Part shown: piece after piece, positions 10,824-19,609 of the stretch
Position numbering within the stretch: the first letter of the stretch is position 1
How the letters are laid out: each line of letters starts with the position of its first letter
Assembly (NCBI GenBank): GCA_033297075.1
Contig: MU858351.1
Coordinates: forward strand, 1 to 23,341
Length of the DNA stretch: 23,341 bases
Origin: Rhypophila decipiens
Taxonomy: Eukaryota > Ascomycota > Sordariomycetes > Sordariales > Naviculisporaceae
Direction: 5' to 3'
Made by a program: the position numbers and the translations under genes
Notes under the pieces: model-generated
What the model saw: only the letters and a program-made list of their open reading frames with translations
What the model was told of the DNA's origin: nothing
The model's database searches: none

Positions 10824-11779
10824 ATGAGATTTCTGTGGCAAGTACTGATTACCACGAATGAGAGCGATGAGAATCAACCTCGAAACAGGAGTGTGACTTT
10901 GAACCAGGCTAACTTGTCTCGCCCGGGTTTCTCACTACAGCTTTCATGGTCGAGGTACCAATGCCAAGGTGTGTTGTTCCGATCACACTCAGAGATACAG
11001 CCAGCACACTTACTCTGCTCAGATCTTCGAGGCACAAACTGCCGCCATCCGCTACGAGCTTGGCGATGGACACGAGTATGAGTTTGTGAATGGCACTACC
11101 CGTGCTCAGCTTGCCCCAGGTCAGTCGAGATGAAACCCGTGCCACAGAACAAAAGGACCTCGATTGCTCACCTAAGGTACATCCAACTCGATATCAAGAG
11201 CTAAAGGGTAGCATCCTCAACACAAACACCGCCAACAACGAAGATGGTATTACCGACTTTACCCCACTTTCCTACTGCAACGAAACGGACCCAGTCAGCG
11301 TCCTCGCCGCCCTGGAGCAGCTATCCAGCTATCTCGAAGCCGAGGGGCCCTTCGACGGCGTCATAGCATTCAGCATGGGGGCTGCCTTCGTTACCACTTG
11401 GATTCTGGACCAGCTGGCCAACACTCAGGCACACGCCACAAGCCTACCTTTCAAATGCATCGTCCTGTTCTCTTCCTCCATCCCGGGCAACGCCACGGCC
11501 ATGCGGGAGGGTCGGCTGGAAGATATTGCCGTTACTGTTGATGCGGCAGAGACAGCGACGCCTGCGATCACCATCCCTACTGCGCACATATGGGGTGCAA
11601 ACGACGACTTGGCAAAGGATATGCCTAGCAAGGTGTTCAACCTCTGCGACCCTGCTGCTCGCAGCGTCTTTGTCCACGGTGGGGGCCATGAGGTGCCTAG
11701 TGCTTCGGAACGGGACGTCACCTTGGCTGTGAATGTGATTCGCCGCTGCATCTCGCTGGCACAGGAAGCGGATACTTGA
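10824..11779 (+). CDS. FSH1/LovG-type serine hydrolase (putative trans-acting polyketide thioesterase)
   Basis: Alpha/beta-hydrolase of the FSH1 family. LovG-like members release chains from PKSs that lack a thioesterase, which is the role inferred here. Four exons: 10824-10837 (14 nt), 10941-10968 (28 nt), 11023-11119, 11199-11779; 720 nt, 239 aa. Intron 1 begins GCAAGT, a GC-AG intron; introns 2 and 3 are GT-AG. Splicing rebuilds the family N-terminus MRFLCFHGRGTNAK followed by IFEAQTAAIRYELG, which supports the tiny exons. Nucleophile Ser105 lies in GPFDGVIAFSMGA (the usual first Gly of GxSxG is Ala, as in some family members); Asp182 in HIWGANDD and His210 in HGGGHEVPS complete a likely triad. 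The third intron acceptor (AG at 11197-11198) was chosen because it gives LAPELKG in frame. A short Asn/Thr-rich insertion follows (residues ~51-63). The length is typical. It is divergent from the PKS. Confidence 0.93.
10838..10940 (+). other. GC-AG intron in the FSH hydrolase gene
   Basis: The donor reads CTGTG|GCAAGT and the acceptor CACTACAG|CTTTCATGG. Joining them gives MRFLCFHG, the conserved FSH1 start. No GT donor nearby gives this frame and motif. GC-AG introns are a known minor class with a strong GCAAGT donor. Confidence 0.85.
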
Positions 11780-12741
11780 TTTATATAGCACGAACGGGAG
11801 GTTAGATTATATTCGTTTGAAGGTTGACCCGGTATCTTGATGCGGTTGGTGGGTGGTTACTTGTTCTGCGGTTCGGTTAATCAAGGCAAGGTACTTTAGT
11901 ACACAATAAAAATGTCTAGACATCGGTTTATTCCCGGATGGCTATTGTAGTCTAGGCAGCCATGTAAGCCCAGCACACACCTACCGAACAGGGTGTGCCG
12001 ATCGCAGGCTCAAGTGCCTTGTGAAGTGGTAAACATGCAACTACTGGTTTACAACGGTTGAACGGCATATAGCGGGTGATAATGCAGTGTAACCCCCACC
12101 CTACTTAAGTCCATGTACCTACCTACCCTTCGTCACGAGGGCGTGCACCTACTGCTTTGTAAGACAATGTACCAATACCTCCCCGTTGGCCGAGGAGTTT
12201 GGACGGACAAGCCTCATGTAAGTAATATCACATGTGCCAGCAACCACATATGGATATTAATTACCAGTCTTGGCCGTCGCAACGGAAGGCGAAAGAACTT
12301 TCGAACGTGCGTCTGAGGCAAGAGCTTGTTATCCATGGGCTGTACGGCGTTTTCCATGCACTGACTATCACTTTGCTAGCCCGTTGATACAACGCTGTCT
12401 CCGAGTCCTTATCCGTGCATTGGACAGATGACTACTCGTGGCGATATTGACGCCTAGTTTACTTGCAGTGCTAAACAGGTCAGGCTGTCGCTAGGTCACG
12501 GGAAGCAAGAACAACTTGAAGGACTGCAGCAATCAATGAACATTGTCTCAAACCTGTGTTTTGGAACAAGTTCACATTCCACATTCTGTAACTAAGGCAT
12601 ACAAGAGAGAAGGTTCTACATGTAACATGACCCTTGCAACACTGTCCGTCAGGGCGCTTCGAGTTATCCGTCTGCGTGAGGAGACACTTGTGACTTAATT
12701 AACACGCACAGCAGACAAACAAAAACAGCGTCCATAATCCA
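11780..12741. other. Intergenic region between convergent hydrolase and MFS genes
   Basis: This stretch of 962 bp separates the 3' ends of the hydrolase (plus) and the transporter (minus). Only short frames without recognisable motifs are present. It should contain both 3' untranslated regions; the hydrolase side has an AATAAA at 11905-11910. I see no RNA gene, transposon end or repeat. Confidence 0.6.
11905..11910 (+). promoter_or_regulatory. Candidate poly(A) signal of the FSH hydrolase gene
   Basis: A canonical AATAAA lies about 125 bases past the hydrolase stop codon in an A/T-rich context. Position and sequence suit 3' end formation, but fungal signals are loose, so this is only a candidate. 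Confidence 0.4.
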
Positions 12742-14819
12742 TTACATAAGCGCTCCCTCCCTGCTCAGCCGATATGCAGGTCGTCGCCAAAGAGCAATCA
12801 TCACAATAACCTGAGCAGCTACAAAACCCAGTGTGACGAGCATCTGCAGATTGAACGCATCGCTGCAGACAGTTCGGAAGGTCTCCTGGATTTCAGCAGG
12901 GAAGCGTCTCAAGCTCTGAAGATCAGCGAGCAGGGTGTCCGTCTCATCTTCTGTGAGAACTGACACCAACCTTCCCCGTACGTAGTTAACCCAGACGCTG
13001 TTGACCACAGCGATGCCAACCGAGCCGCCGAGCATCCGCGCCTGTACACCGGCACCTATTGCTAGGTCTGTTCATTATTAGCTGGCATGTCTTTTTATTT
13101 GCTTACAACGAACATTGTTTGCCGAGACTTACACTGGTCTTTCTTATCAATCGACAATGGATTGAGGAAATTGTACAATCCGCCCGTGATGCCTACGCCT
13201 AAGCCGGCGAGGAAGCTGTACCCGAACTGGCCGGGCCAGGGATCCACACTGCTTGGCGTAGTCGAGAGCAGAGCAAACCCGATAATCTGGACCGCAGTCC
13301 CGAGAATGATGATGTAGAGAAAAGGAATGCGCAGTCTGCCGACGAGAATCGACGTGACCACCACCCCGAAGGGAAACGGAACACCGTATGCCAGGAACTT
13401 GATGCCGGCTTCGAATGGCGAGCTCCGATTCACAAGTTGATATCGCTGAGGCAACGTGATGGCTGATATAGTCATTGGTGCGCCAACGAGGAAGGCCCCC
13501 CTGTTTTGCAGAGTGTCAGTTGAGATACAGAAATCCAGTGGCAGTTATGCAAGTACTCACAGCAAGCCTGCTGGCAAGACGCGATTATGCGTGAAGCTCC
13601 GGGGAAAGGATGGCGTTGCAGCTGTTGTCTGACGGCTGGCCCACCATTGCCAAAAGCAGAAGGCGCCAAGTAAACAAGCCGATATGACGAATGATGCAAT
13701 AATGAATCCAGAATCCCAGCTGTAGCTCACGGTTCCACCTTCCTCCAGCGCAGCCACGAGGAAAACTACTGTTCCAAGCAGCAGAAATGCACCGAGGACG
13801 TCTGCTTCCCACAGAAAACGAGCTGCTGCTCCCAAAATGTCTAGCTTTGACGATTTGTTGGATACTGGCTCCATGTGATGGGGAAACCTGTTGGGCAGCG
13901 CAATTGCGAGGATCACGAGGGCTACGGCACCGATAGGGAGACTGGTGAGATCACTTTTAGTAACTAACTTGAAGTTGTACCAAATATGGGACTCAGTGTT
14001 GACTTACTTCAGGTAAAACACCCATCTCCACTGGTCATTATTACTCAGGGCACCGCCCATGAGTGGGCTAACGACCAGTGCGATAGCGAGTGTGCAAGAC
14101 AGTACAGTGTTCATCGTGCTATAGCCCGACATGGGCACGATCTGAAAGAAGGCAGTGGAGGGGAGCGCCATGATTCCTGCCCCCCCGATGCCCTGGAGAG
14201 CCCTGAACACGATACTGTAGTCAAGAGGATGGCAAAGGTCAGTTTGGAATGCACGCAGGCTGGTGCGGTGCGACGTCGTCAGTTTGCAACGAGGGCTTCT
14301 CACAGATCATTGATTGACTCTGACGCGCCACAGCCAGCAGAGAAGGCCATGAAGAATGTCAGAGAGCCCAAGAGCGCTGTCTTGAGGCCAATGTGGTGCC
14401 CTATCTTGGCCCAGATGAGGAGGAAGCCTAGCGTGGGCTTGTCAGTGCTCACGTCTTCTCCATTCAATTCCATGCGGGCTTACCGGTAAAGGCGCATAGG
14501 TAGGCCGTGATGATCCAGTTGCTCTTGTTGAAGCCATTTAAATCCGCCGAAATTGTGATTAGAGAAGTGCTGACGATGGCGATTTCGACTGTGGAAAGAA
14601 AAATGCATATCGACAAACTTTGAATGGCCGAATCGTATTCCATTAGTACAGGCAACGCGATGGTTTGACGGTCATGCTAGGGATAACTTACGCCACGCAG
14701 ACAAGAAGTAAGCGGCCGCCAGTGAGATATCTCCCTGGGCGAATTTCTTGCTCAGACTTTTCCTTTTCTTGACTCTGCTGTGTGGTTTCAGAATCACTGG
14801 TAATAGTTGTCTCTGTCAT
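12742..14819 (-). CDS. MFS multidrug/secondary-metabolite exporter (DHA2-like, 14 TM)
   Basis: Proton-driven efflux transporter of the plasma or vesicle membrane, probably exporting the cluster product. Seven exons: 14819-14692, 14617-14484, 14427-14304, 14214-14008, 13941-13561, 13500-13133, 13061-12742; 1662 nt, 553 aa; all introns GT-AG (56-89 bp). A hydrophilic, Gln/Glu/Lys-rich N-terminus (~1-35) is followed by TM1 (ICIFLSTVEIAIVSTSL). Family motifs are GFNKSNWIITAYLC, FRALQGIGGAGIM, the motif-C-like VVSPLMGGAL and WRWVFYLNLPIGAV, the last typical of DHA2-type fungal exporters. A further hydrophobic block runs from ~240 to ~470, then an extracellular-type loop (~490-520) and a last TM near the C-terminus, for 14 predicted segments. 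The motif-A region (WAKIGHHIGLK) is divergent and lacks the usual Asp. The gene is divergent from the DUF829 gene and convergent with the hydrolase. Membership in the cluster is inferred from position. Confidence 0.93.
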
Positions 14820-15515
14820 ATTGTTCTGGCAGTGGATGTGGGACTATCGCGGCATGCCCAGTTCGTTCACATCTGTGAATCAAGTAAGAATCCCAGTAAG
14901 GACTAGTGCAGGCCGAGATTCTACAAAAGTTCCAAGCTTGGCTGTATTTGCCGTGAGCAGACTCGGACTAGGACAATATTTGACTGGCTGGGAGAAGTTG
15001 AAAAGGAAGGACGGCGAGCAGCTGCGGTCGACGATGGAACTTGTCAGAGCTAAACCTGTGAGGCTTGAGTGGGAATCACAATGTATGGGACTTGTTCAGA
15101 TGATGCTATTATCCGCATTAACGGAACAAGAATCCGAAATCTGCCGAAAAGGAAATGCACGCGTTACACAACAGAGACAGACGTGTCTGCCTTCAAGCCG
15201 CTGCCAAGCAATTTGTTGGTTTTGTTTTGGCAGGTCGTTGGTTGCCTGGGCGGTACCTGAAGTGTGGTACCTTTGGTATCTGTGGATGTATGGATAGTTG
15301 GGGGCTGAAATCCAGAGACTGAGCCAACAAAATTGTGACAGATTGTTCATGCATCGGACTGCGACAGCAGACGGGAGCTGTGCCCTTGCCAAGCTTATAT
15401 CCGCAAAAGTGAGCATAAATACATGGCCCTTCGTCCAGTCCATCATCGCGATCCAAGCAATCTTGTCAACCATCCATGATCAGTCAACTGTTTGCCGATT
15501 GCCGACTAACAAGCC
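14820..15515. promoter_or_regulatory. Divergent promoter region between MFS and DUF829 genes
   Basis: This 696-bp gap holds both promoters. No gene is convincing on either strand. Two CGG triplets in the same orientation occur at 15012-15014 and 15025-15027, ten bases apart. That resembles a direct-repeat site for a Zn2Cys6 regulator, but such spacings arise easily by chance. The head-to-head layout repeats that of the PKS and hydrolase. Confidence 0.5.
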
Positions 15516-16472
15516 ATGTCCACAACAGCGCCCCAACCACGCAGCGGGCTACGGTCCATGCAGAAGCTCTCTCCCCGCGTCTACCTCCTACGACCATCGC
15601 CGGCAGCCCACACCACCCGCGAGTCTCGGGCCGATAATCCGGCGCTTATCATGATTTTTGGCTGGATGAACGCCCCCGAAGGCCCCCTCGCCAAGTATGT
15701 CAATCAACACCAAGCCCTCTTCCCAGCCTCGAGCATTCTCCTCGTCACCTGCAACTTCGCTGGCATGACCATCCCATGGTTAGGCTTGGGGGAGGCACGC
15801 ATTGCTGCCACCGCCGCCCGTGCCATTCTCGAGCAGGACCAGGAGGACCTCGGCGCCAAGAAGCCATCGTCGAACAATGTCGAGCCGATCGATTGCAGCT
15901 CCCGCCCGCGTCTGTTACTCCACGTCTTCTCCAATGCAGGCTCGACCATGCTGTACTACCTCTACACGGCCTACGCAGAGTCTAAGCCAGGCACCTCATC
16001 GAAACCCAGCCCTGTTCTTCCCCTGCATGCCACCGTCTTCGACTCAGCCCCTGCCCCATTCACCTACCAAACCCTACTACAGGGAATTCTCGACGGCGCA
16101 CCCTCGGGGCCGATTCGCTTGGCTATCATGCCTATAGCGTACATTTACGTCGCCCTTGTCTGGGTGATCGTCGCTGTCCTCCGGCTGCCTGATCACATCG
16201 GCGACCTGGGCCCTCGCGCTCACAACGATCTCACGCGAGTGCGGGAAACCCTTCGCGTCTACATATACGGCCCAGCAGACCGAATAACACCGGCGTCGGG
16301 TGTGGAGACTCACGCCAATAAGGCAGCGGAACAAGGTTTCAATATCCGGCGTGAGGTGTTTGATGGGTCAGGACATGTCGCTCATGCCAGAAAGCATAAC
16401 GATCGCTATTGGTCCGTCATTAGACAAACTTGGGAGGATGCTTCACAGCCAAGAGTAGATGCGCGCTTGTGA
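15516..16472 (+). CDS. DUF829 / TMEM53-PaxU-like alpha/beta-hydrolase family protein
   Basis: Intronless gene, 318 aa. The family (DUF829, TMEM53-like) includes PaxU of indole-diterpene clusters; its members have an alpha/beta-hydrolase fold and are often found in fungal metabolite clusters with no settled reaction. Visible family features are PALIMIFGWMNAP (~42-54) at the first strands, HVFSNAGS (136-143) as the nucleophile elbow with Ser139 (consensus usually FSNGG), VFDSAP (174-179), YGPADRITP with Asp255, and SGHVAHARKH (285-294) with His287 or His290. A hydrophobic segment at ~201-223 may associate with membrane. The ATG at 15516 has a good context (GCCATGTC), and the conserved region begins about 40 residues later, so the first ~40 residues are a basic extension. 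It is divergent from the exporter. A hydrolase or acyl-transfer step in the pathway is plausible but inferred. Confidence 0.85.
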   Translation: MSTTAPQPRSGLRSMQKLSPRVYLLRPSPAAHTTRESRADNPALIMIFGWMNAPEGPLAKYVNQHQALFPASSILLVTCNFAGMTIPWLGLGEARIAATAARAILEQDQEDLGAKKPSSNNVEPIDCSSRPRLLLHVFSNAGSTMLYYLYTAYAESKPGTSSKPSPVLPLHATVFDSAPAPFTYQTLLQGILDGAPSGPIRLAIMPIAYIYVALVWVIVAVLRLPDHIGDLGPRAHNDLTRVRETLRVYIYGPADRITPASGVETHANKAAEQGFNIRREVFDGSGHVAHARKHNDRYWSVIRQTWEDASQPRVDARL

Positions 16473-17735
16473 CAAAGCAAATGCAAAACTGCGAGGATGG
16501 AGACGGGGGACGAGGACGAAGAAATCATTCAAGTAGTGCAGGTACAACAATACGAGCTGTGTTTCGGTTTAATTGATCTTTACTATCATTACGAGCATCC
16601 AACTGCCAGTGTCTTGAATGGTCAGCTACCGCCCTTGCAGTGGCTCTTGTTCCCTCCAAAGCCAAAGTGACCATGGCTTCATCATGCATTGCCCCATCGT
16701 TGCATGGTCTTGGCAGGCAGAGGACTTCTTCTAAACTGCACAAATATCTGCAAATCATGTTTCTCACAGACTATCCTAAAAGTTTCCAGAGAGCCTGGCC
16801 ATGTCATGCATGTGACTCCTGTACGACAAATTGTTGGAATTCACCACCGTCCGGCACACTTTGGGCCAATGCTACCGCAGACGGCAAGGGACTGTAAGAA
16901 GTTTTGGTTTGCACGCAGAGATACTCAGTTCGCATGGCGTGCCGTCCCGTTCCCGCCGTGGACATCATTCGGCCCCCAACTTACAGTCAAACGTGCAAAG
17001 ACTCCATGCTTGTACCACTCCCTAGTCGCTTCAAGTTTCAACCTACCACCGTCCATATGAAGCCCTCGGGGTCCTTTGCAGCTGGTTTAAAATGTGCTCT
17101 AGCGGCACGGTCGTAGGGAGTAGTTCAAGATGGTTCTTTGGTTGGCTGACTTGGCTCAAGTGCAGTGTTGTTCTAGGGTCTTTTCCCTGCATCCCAAGCG
17201 GGTTGTTGGGCGCAGGTGCGCTGCCAGAGTCGATTTAATAGTTGCCTTGAGGACATCATTATATTTGTTTACCATCTGTTGCTACTGTATTTCAATGTTG
17301 TTACGTTGGTGTTATGTATGCAGGGCCTTCCACTCGAGGTCAACTCCACCTCTCCCTTTCCTCGCCACATTACCCTTGTCATCCCGAGTTACAAGGCTGC
17401 CCTAGGCCTAATACGGGTTAGGCAAACAGCACAGCATCAAATTGCGGCACTTCCACACCACCCCACCAAATCGATACTGCACCGACACTGGGTCTGGTCA
17501 GCTCACACCTGAATCGAGATCTTCGGCCAAGAGGCTGACCTCCAGCCGGCGCAAAAAAAGGGACAAGACTTCACAAGAACTACTTCCCGCCGTCGTCCTC
17601 CCTCATTTCCTCGCCGAGTCCAATGAGTTTACTTTTTCTTCCTGCAGTTCACTTGATCCCATTCACCATCCTTGTCTTCCTCTCACTGGCGTTCAGGATT
17701 TTTCCCGAGCTCACTACTACACGTGCTAGAACAAG
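16473..17735. other. Intergenic region upstream of the receptor gene
   Basis: About 1.26 kb with no convincing gene on either strand; several overlapping short frames lack motifs. The last 150 bases or so before 17736 are rich in C and T, typical of leaders and promoters of filamentous fungi. This gap may separate the cluster core from its right-hand neighbour. Confidence 0.55.
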
Positions 17736-19609
17736 ATGGTGGGAAAGATGACTTCCCTTCTCCTCTTGCTGACCATCCTAGCGAGCCTAGCCTCGGCCCA
17801 GCTGGATAAGCTTCCAAAATGCGGGGTGAGTACGCCTATCTGATGACAAAGGTCTAATACTCTCTGTGAGTCCATTTTTGCTGAACCGTCGGTTTCCTAG
17901 CTCGACTGCATCGTCACCGCCGTCCTCAACTCGACTTGTTCCCCATCCAACACAACCTGTATATGCGGTAACGTGGCTCTCCAGAGTCAGGCACATCACT
18001 GCGTCTTGGAATCATGCACCGTCAGAGAGCAGTTGTGTAAGTTTTCCTCCATCATGATATCGATGCTCCTCACAAATGTTGTTCCTCGCTGATGTCCACC
18101 GTCACGGACTACTAGCGACACTCAACATCACCAATGCCAATTGTGGCGTCTTCTCGGGAAACGACCAGTCATGGGTCCCGCCCATGATCTTTTTCGTCAT
18201 TCTCGCCGGCGTAATCTTCGTCTTGAGACTGGTCTCGAGGATTGTTTGTCGCACCAAGCTTTGGTGGGATGACTTTTTCAATCTTCTGGCAACGGTAAGT
18301 TCACCGGTGCTGCTGTCTCTCCCTCGTTTACACTTCAGAGCCTCGGATGAATCAGGAATACTAACGGCTGTCCAGATTGGAGTTGTTGGATACTCGGCAG
18401 TGTGCTTTGTAACTGGCAACCTAGGCCTCGGAAAACAAATCTGGGCTGTTCCCCAAGAGAATATCCCGACTCTTCTCACGGCAAGTCCAACTCGATCCAG
18501 CTCAAGCATTTGAGCCTTCAACAGACTAACGCAGGCCACGGCACTCTAGCTCTCGTACGTCGAGTTCCTCCTCTACAACTGGTGCGAAGTCACCCTCCGC
18601 ACATCAGTCCTCCTCTTCTATATCCGCGTCTTTCCCGTAGGAACGGGTCCACGGAGAATCTTTTGGGCCGTCCTCATCGTGAGCGATATCCTGAGCGTGG
18701 GGTTCCTCTTCTTCAATATCTTTCAGTGTTCGCCAATCAGCCACTTTTGGCTGCAATGGGACGGCTTGCACGAGGGCACCTGCATCGGCCCCAACAAAGT
18801 CACACTCTCAGGCGGTATTATCGATCTGTTCTGGACGCTTGTCATTCTCATAATTCCCTTGCCTTATGTGCTGAGACTCAAGCTGCCGCCATACAAGAAG
18901 TTTGCTGCCACTGTCATGTTCACGTGGGGTATAATGTGAGTTCTTCCTACTGAGTATTGACTTCCTGGAAAGGCTTGAACCCAAGGACAAAGACCCTCAC
19001 CATTCAAGCAGAATTACTGACAACTGGGGCACTTGTAGCACAATCGCCATCATGTGTTACCGCTTCACCACACTAGAGCGGTACGACGGAACAGACAACC
19101 CAACAAGTAAGTTCTCGGCCCGGGTGGTGGGAACGGGTGAGAATATCGACCGTCTTTAAAAATGAACACAAGTGCTAACAATTACTCAACTCCCCAACCA
19201 AAAAGTCGACGGCATAGGCGTAACCCTCTGGTCAGGCATCGAGCTCGACGTCGCCCTGATCTGCGCCTGCATGCCCAGCGTCTATCCTCTGTTCCTCCGC
19301 GTAATTCAACGCCGGAATCGCAATGGCGGCGCACCAGCTCCCAGACCGCCCCCTGACTCGTCAGTTGCTACGATTGGTGGCTCTGGCGGAGGCAAGTTCT
19401 CGGTTCGGTTCACCAAGAAAAAGCGCAGTCTCTGGTCTATGCCTAGCATGACTGGGCTGACTGTTACGAATTCCCATGAAGAAGACACTGGGTATTATGA
19501 TTTGAAGGATACGCCTACCGTGTTTAGTCATGCTACTGGGACTACCAAGCGGCCTAGTGAGGCATCCTATGTTGAGATAGGGGAGGAGGTTGCTGCCCCT
19601 GCTCGCTGA
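17736..19609 (+). CDS. CFEM-domain Pth11-type seven-transmembrane receptor (rhodopsin-like integral membrane protein)
   Basis: Plasma-membrane receptor of the fungal Pth11/CFEM-GPCR group. Seven exons: 17736-17825, 17901-18036, 18116-18294, 18376-18480, 18550-18935, 19039-19106, 19206-19609; 1368 nt, 455 aa. Intron 4 is GC-AG (GCAAGT donor), the rest GT-AG. A signal peptide (1-21, MTSLLLLLTILASLASA core) precedes a CFEM domain with all eight cysteines: C29, C33, C43, C50, C52, C64, C69, C85, with spacings that fit the CFEM pattern. Asn47 occupies the position that is often Asp. Then come seven helices with Pth11 landmarks: TKLWWDDFFNLLA, LGLGKQIWAVP, SYVEFLLYNW, SVLLFYIRVFP, GVTLWSGIELDVALICACMP. 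The cytosolic tail (~345-455) is Gly/Ser/Pro-rich with Lys clusters. Family members sense surfaces or small ligands. It could sense the cluster product or host cues, or be unrelated to the cluster. Confidence 0.92.
18481..18549 (+). other. GC-AG intron in the receptor gene
   Basis: The donor reads CTCACG|GCAAGT and the acceptor GCACTCTAG|CTCTCG. The join gives IPTLLTLSYVEFLLYNW in frame, which matches the Pth11-family helix. Reading through meets stops, and no GT donor nearby preserves the frame. This is the second GC-AG intron in the window. Confidence 0.8.

Noticed and set aside
11090..11779. Reading the FSH hydrolase as an intronless protein starting at 11090
   Set aside because: That version lacks the conserved N-terminal strand and HGxGTN segment, which are found upstream in small exons that join in frame.
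12113..12316. A 67-aa plus-strand frame in the hydrolase-exporter gap
   Set aside because: Short, no motif, and no supporting context; likely chance in a 3' intergenic region.
15096..15473. A 125-aa minus-strand frame between the exporter and DUF829 genes
   Set aside because: Composition is irregular, there is no recognisable domain, and it occupies what should be a divergent promoter.
18402..18953. A 183-aa plus-strand frame overlapping the receptor
   Set aside because: It crosses receptor exons 4 and 5 in a wrong frame; the receptor frame there contains clear Pth11 helices.
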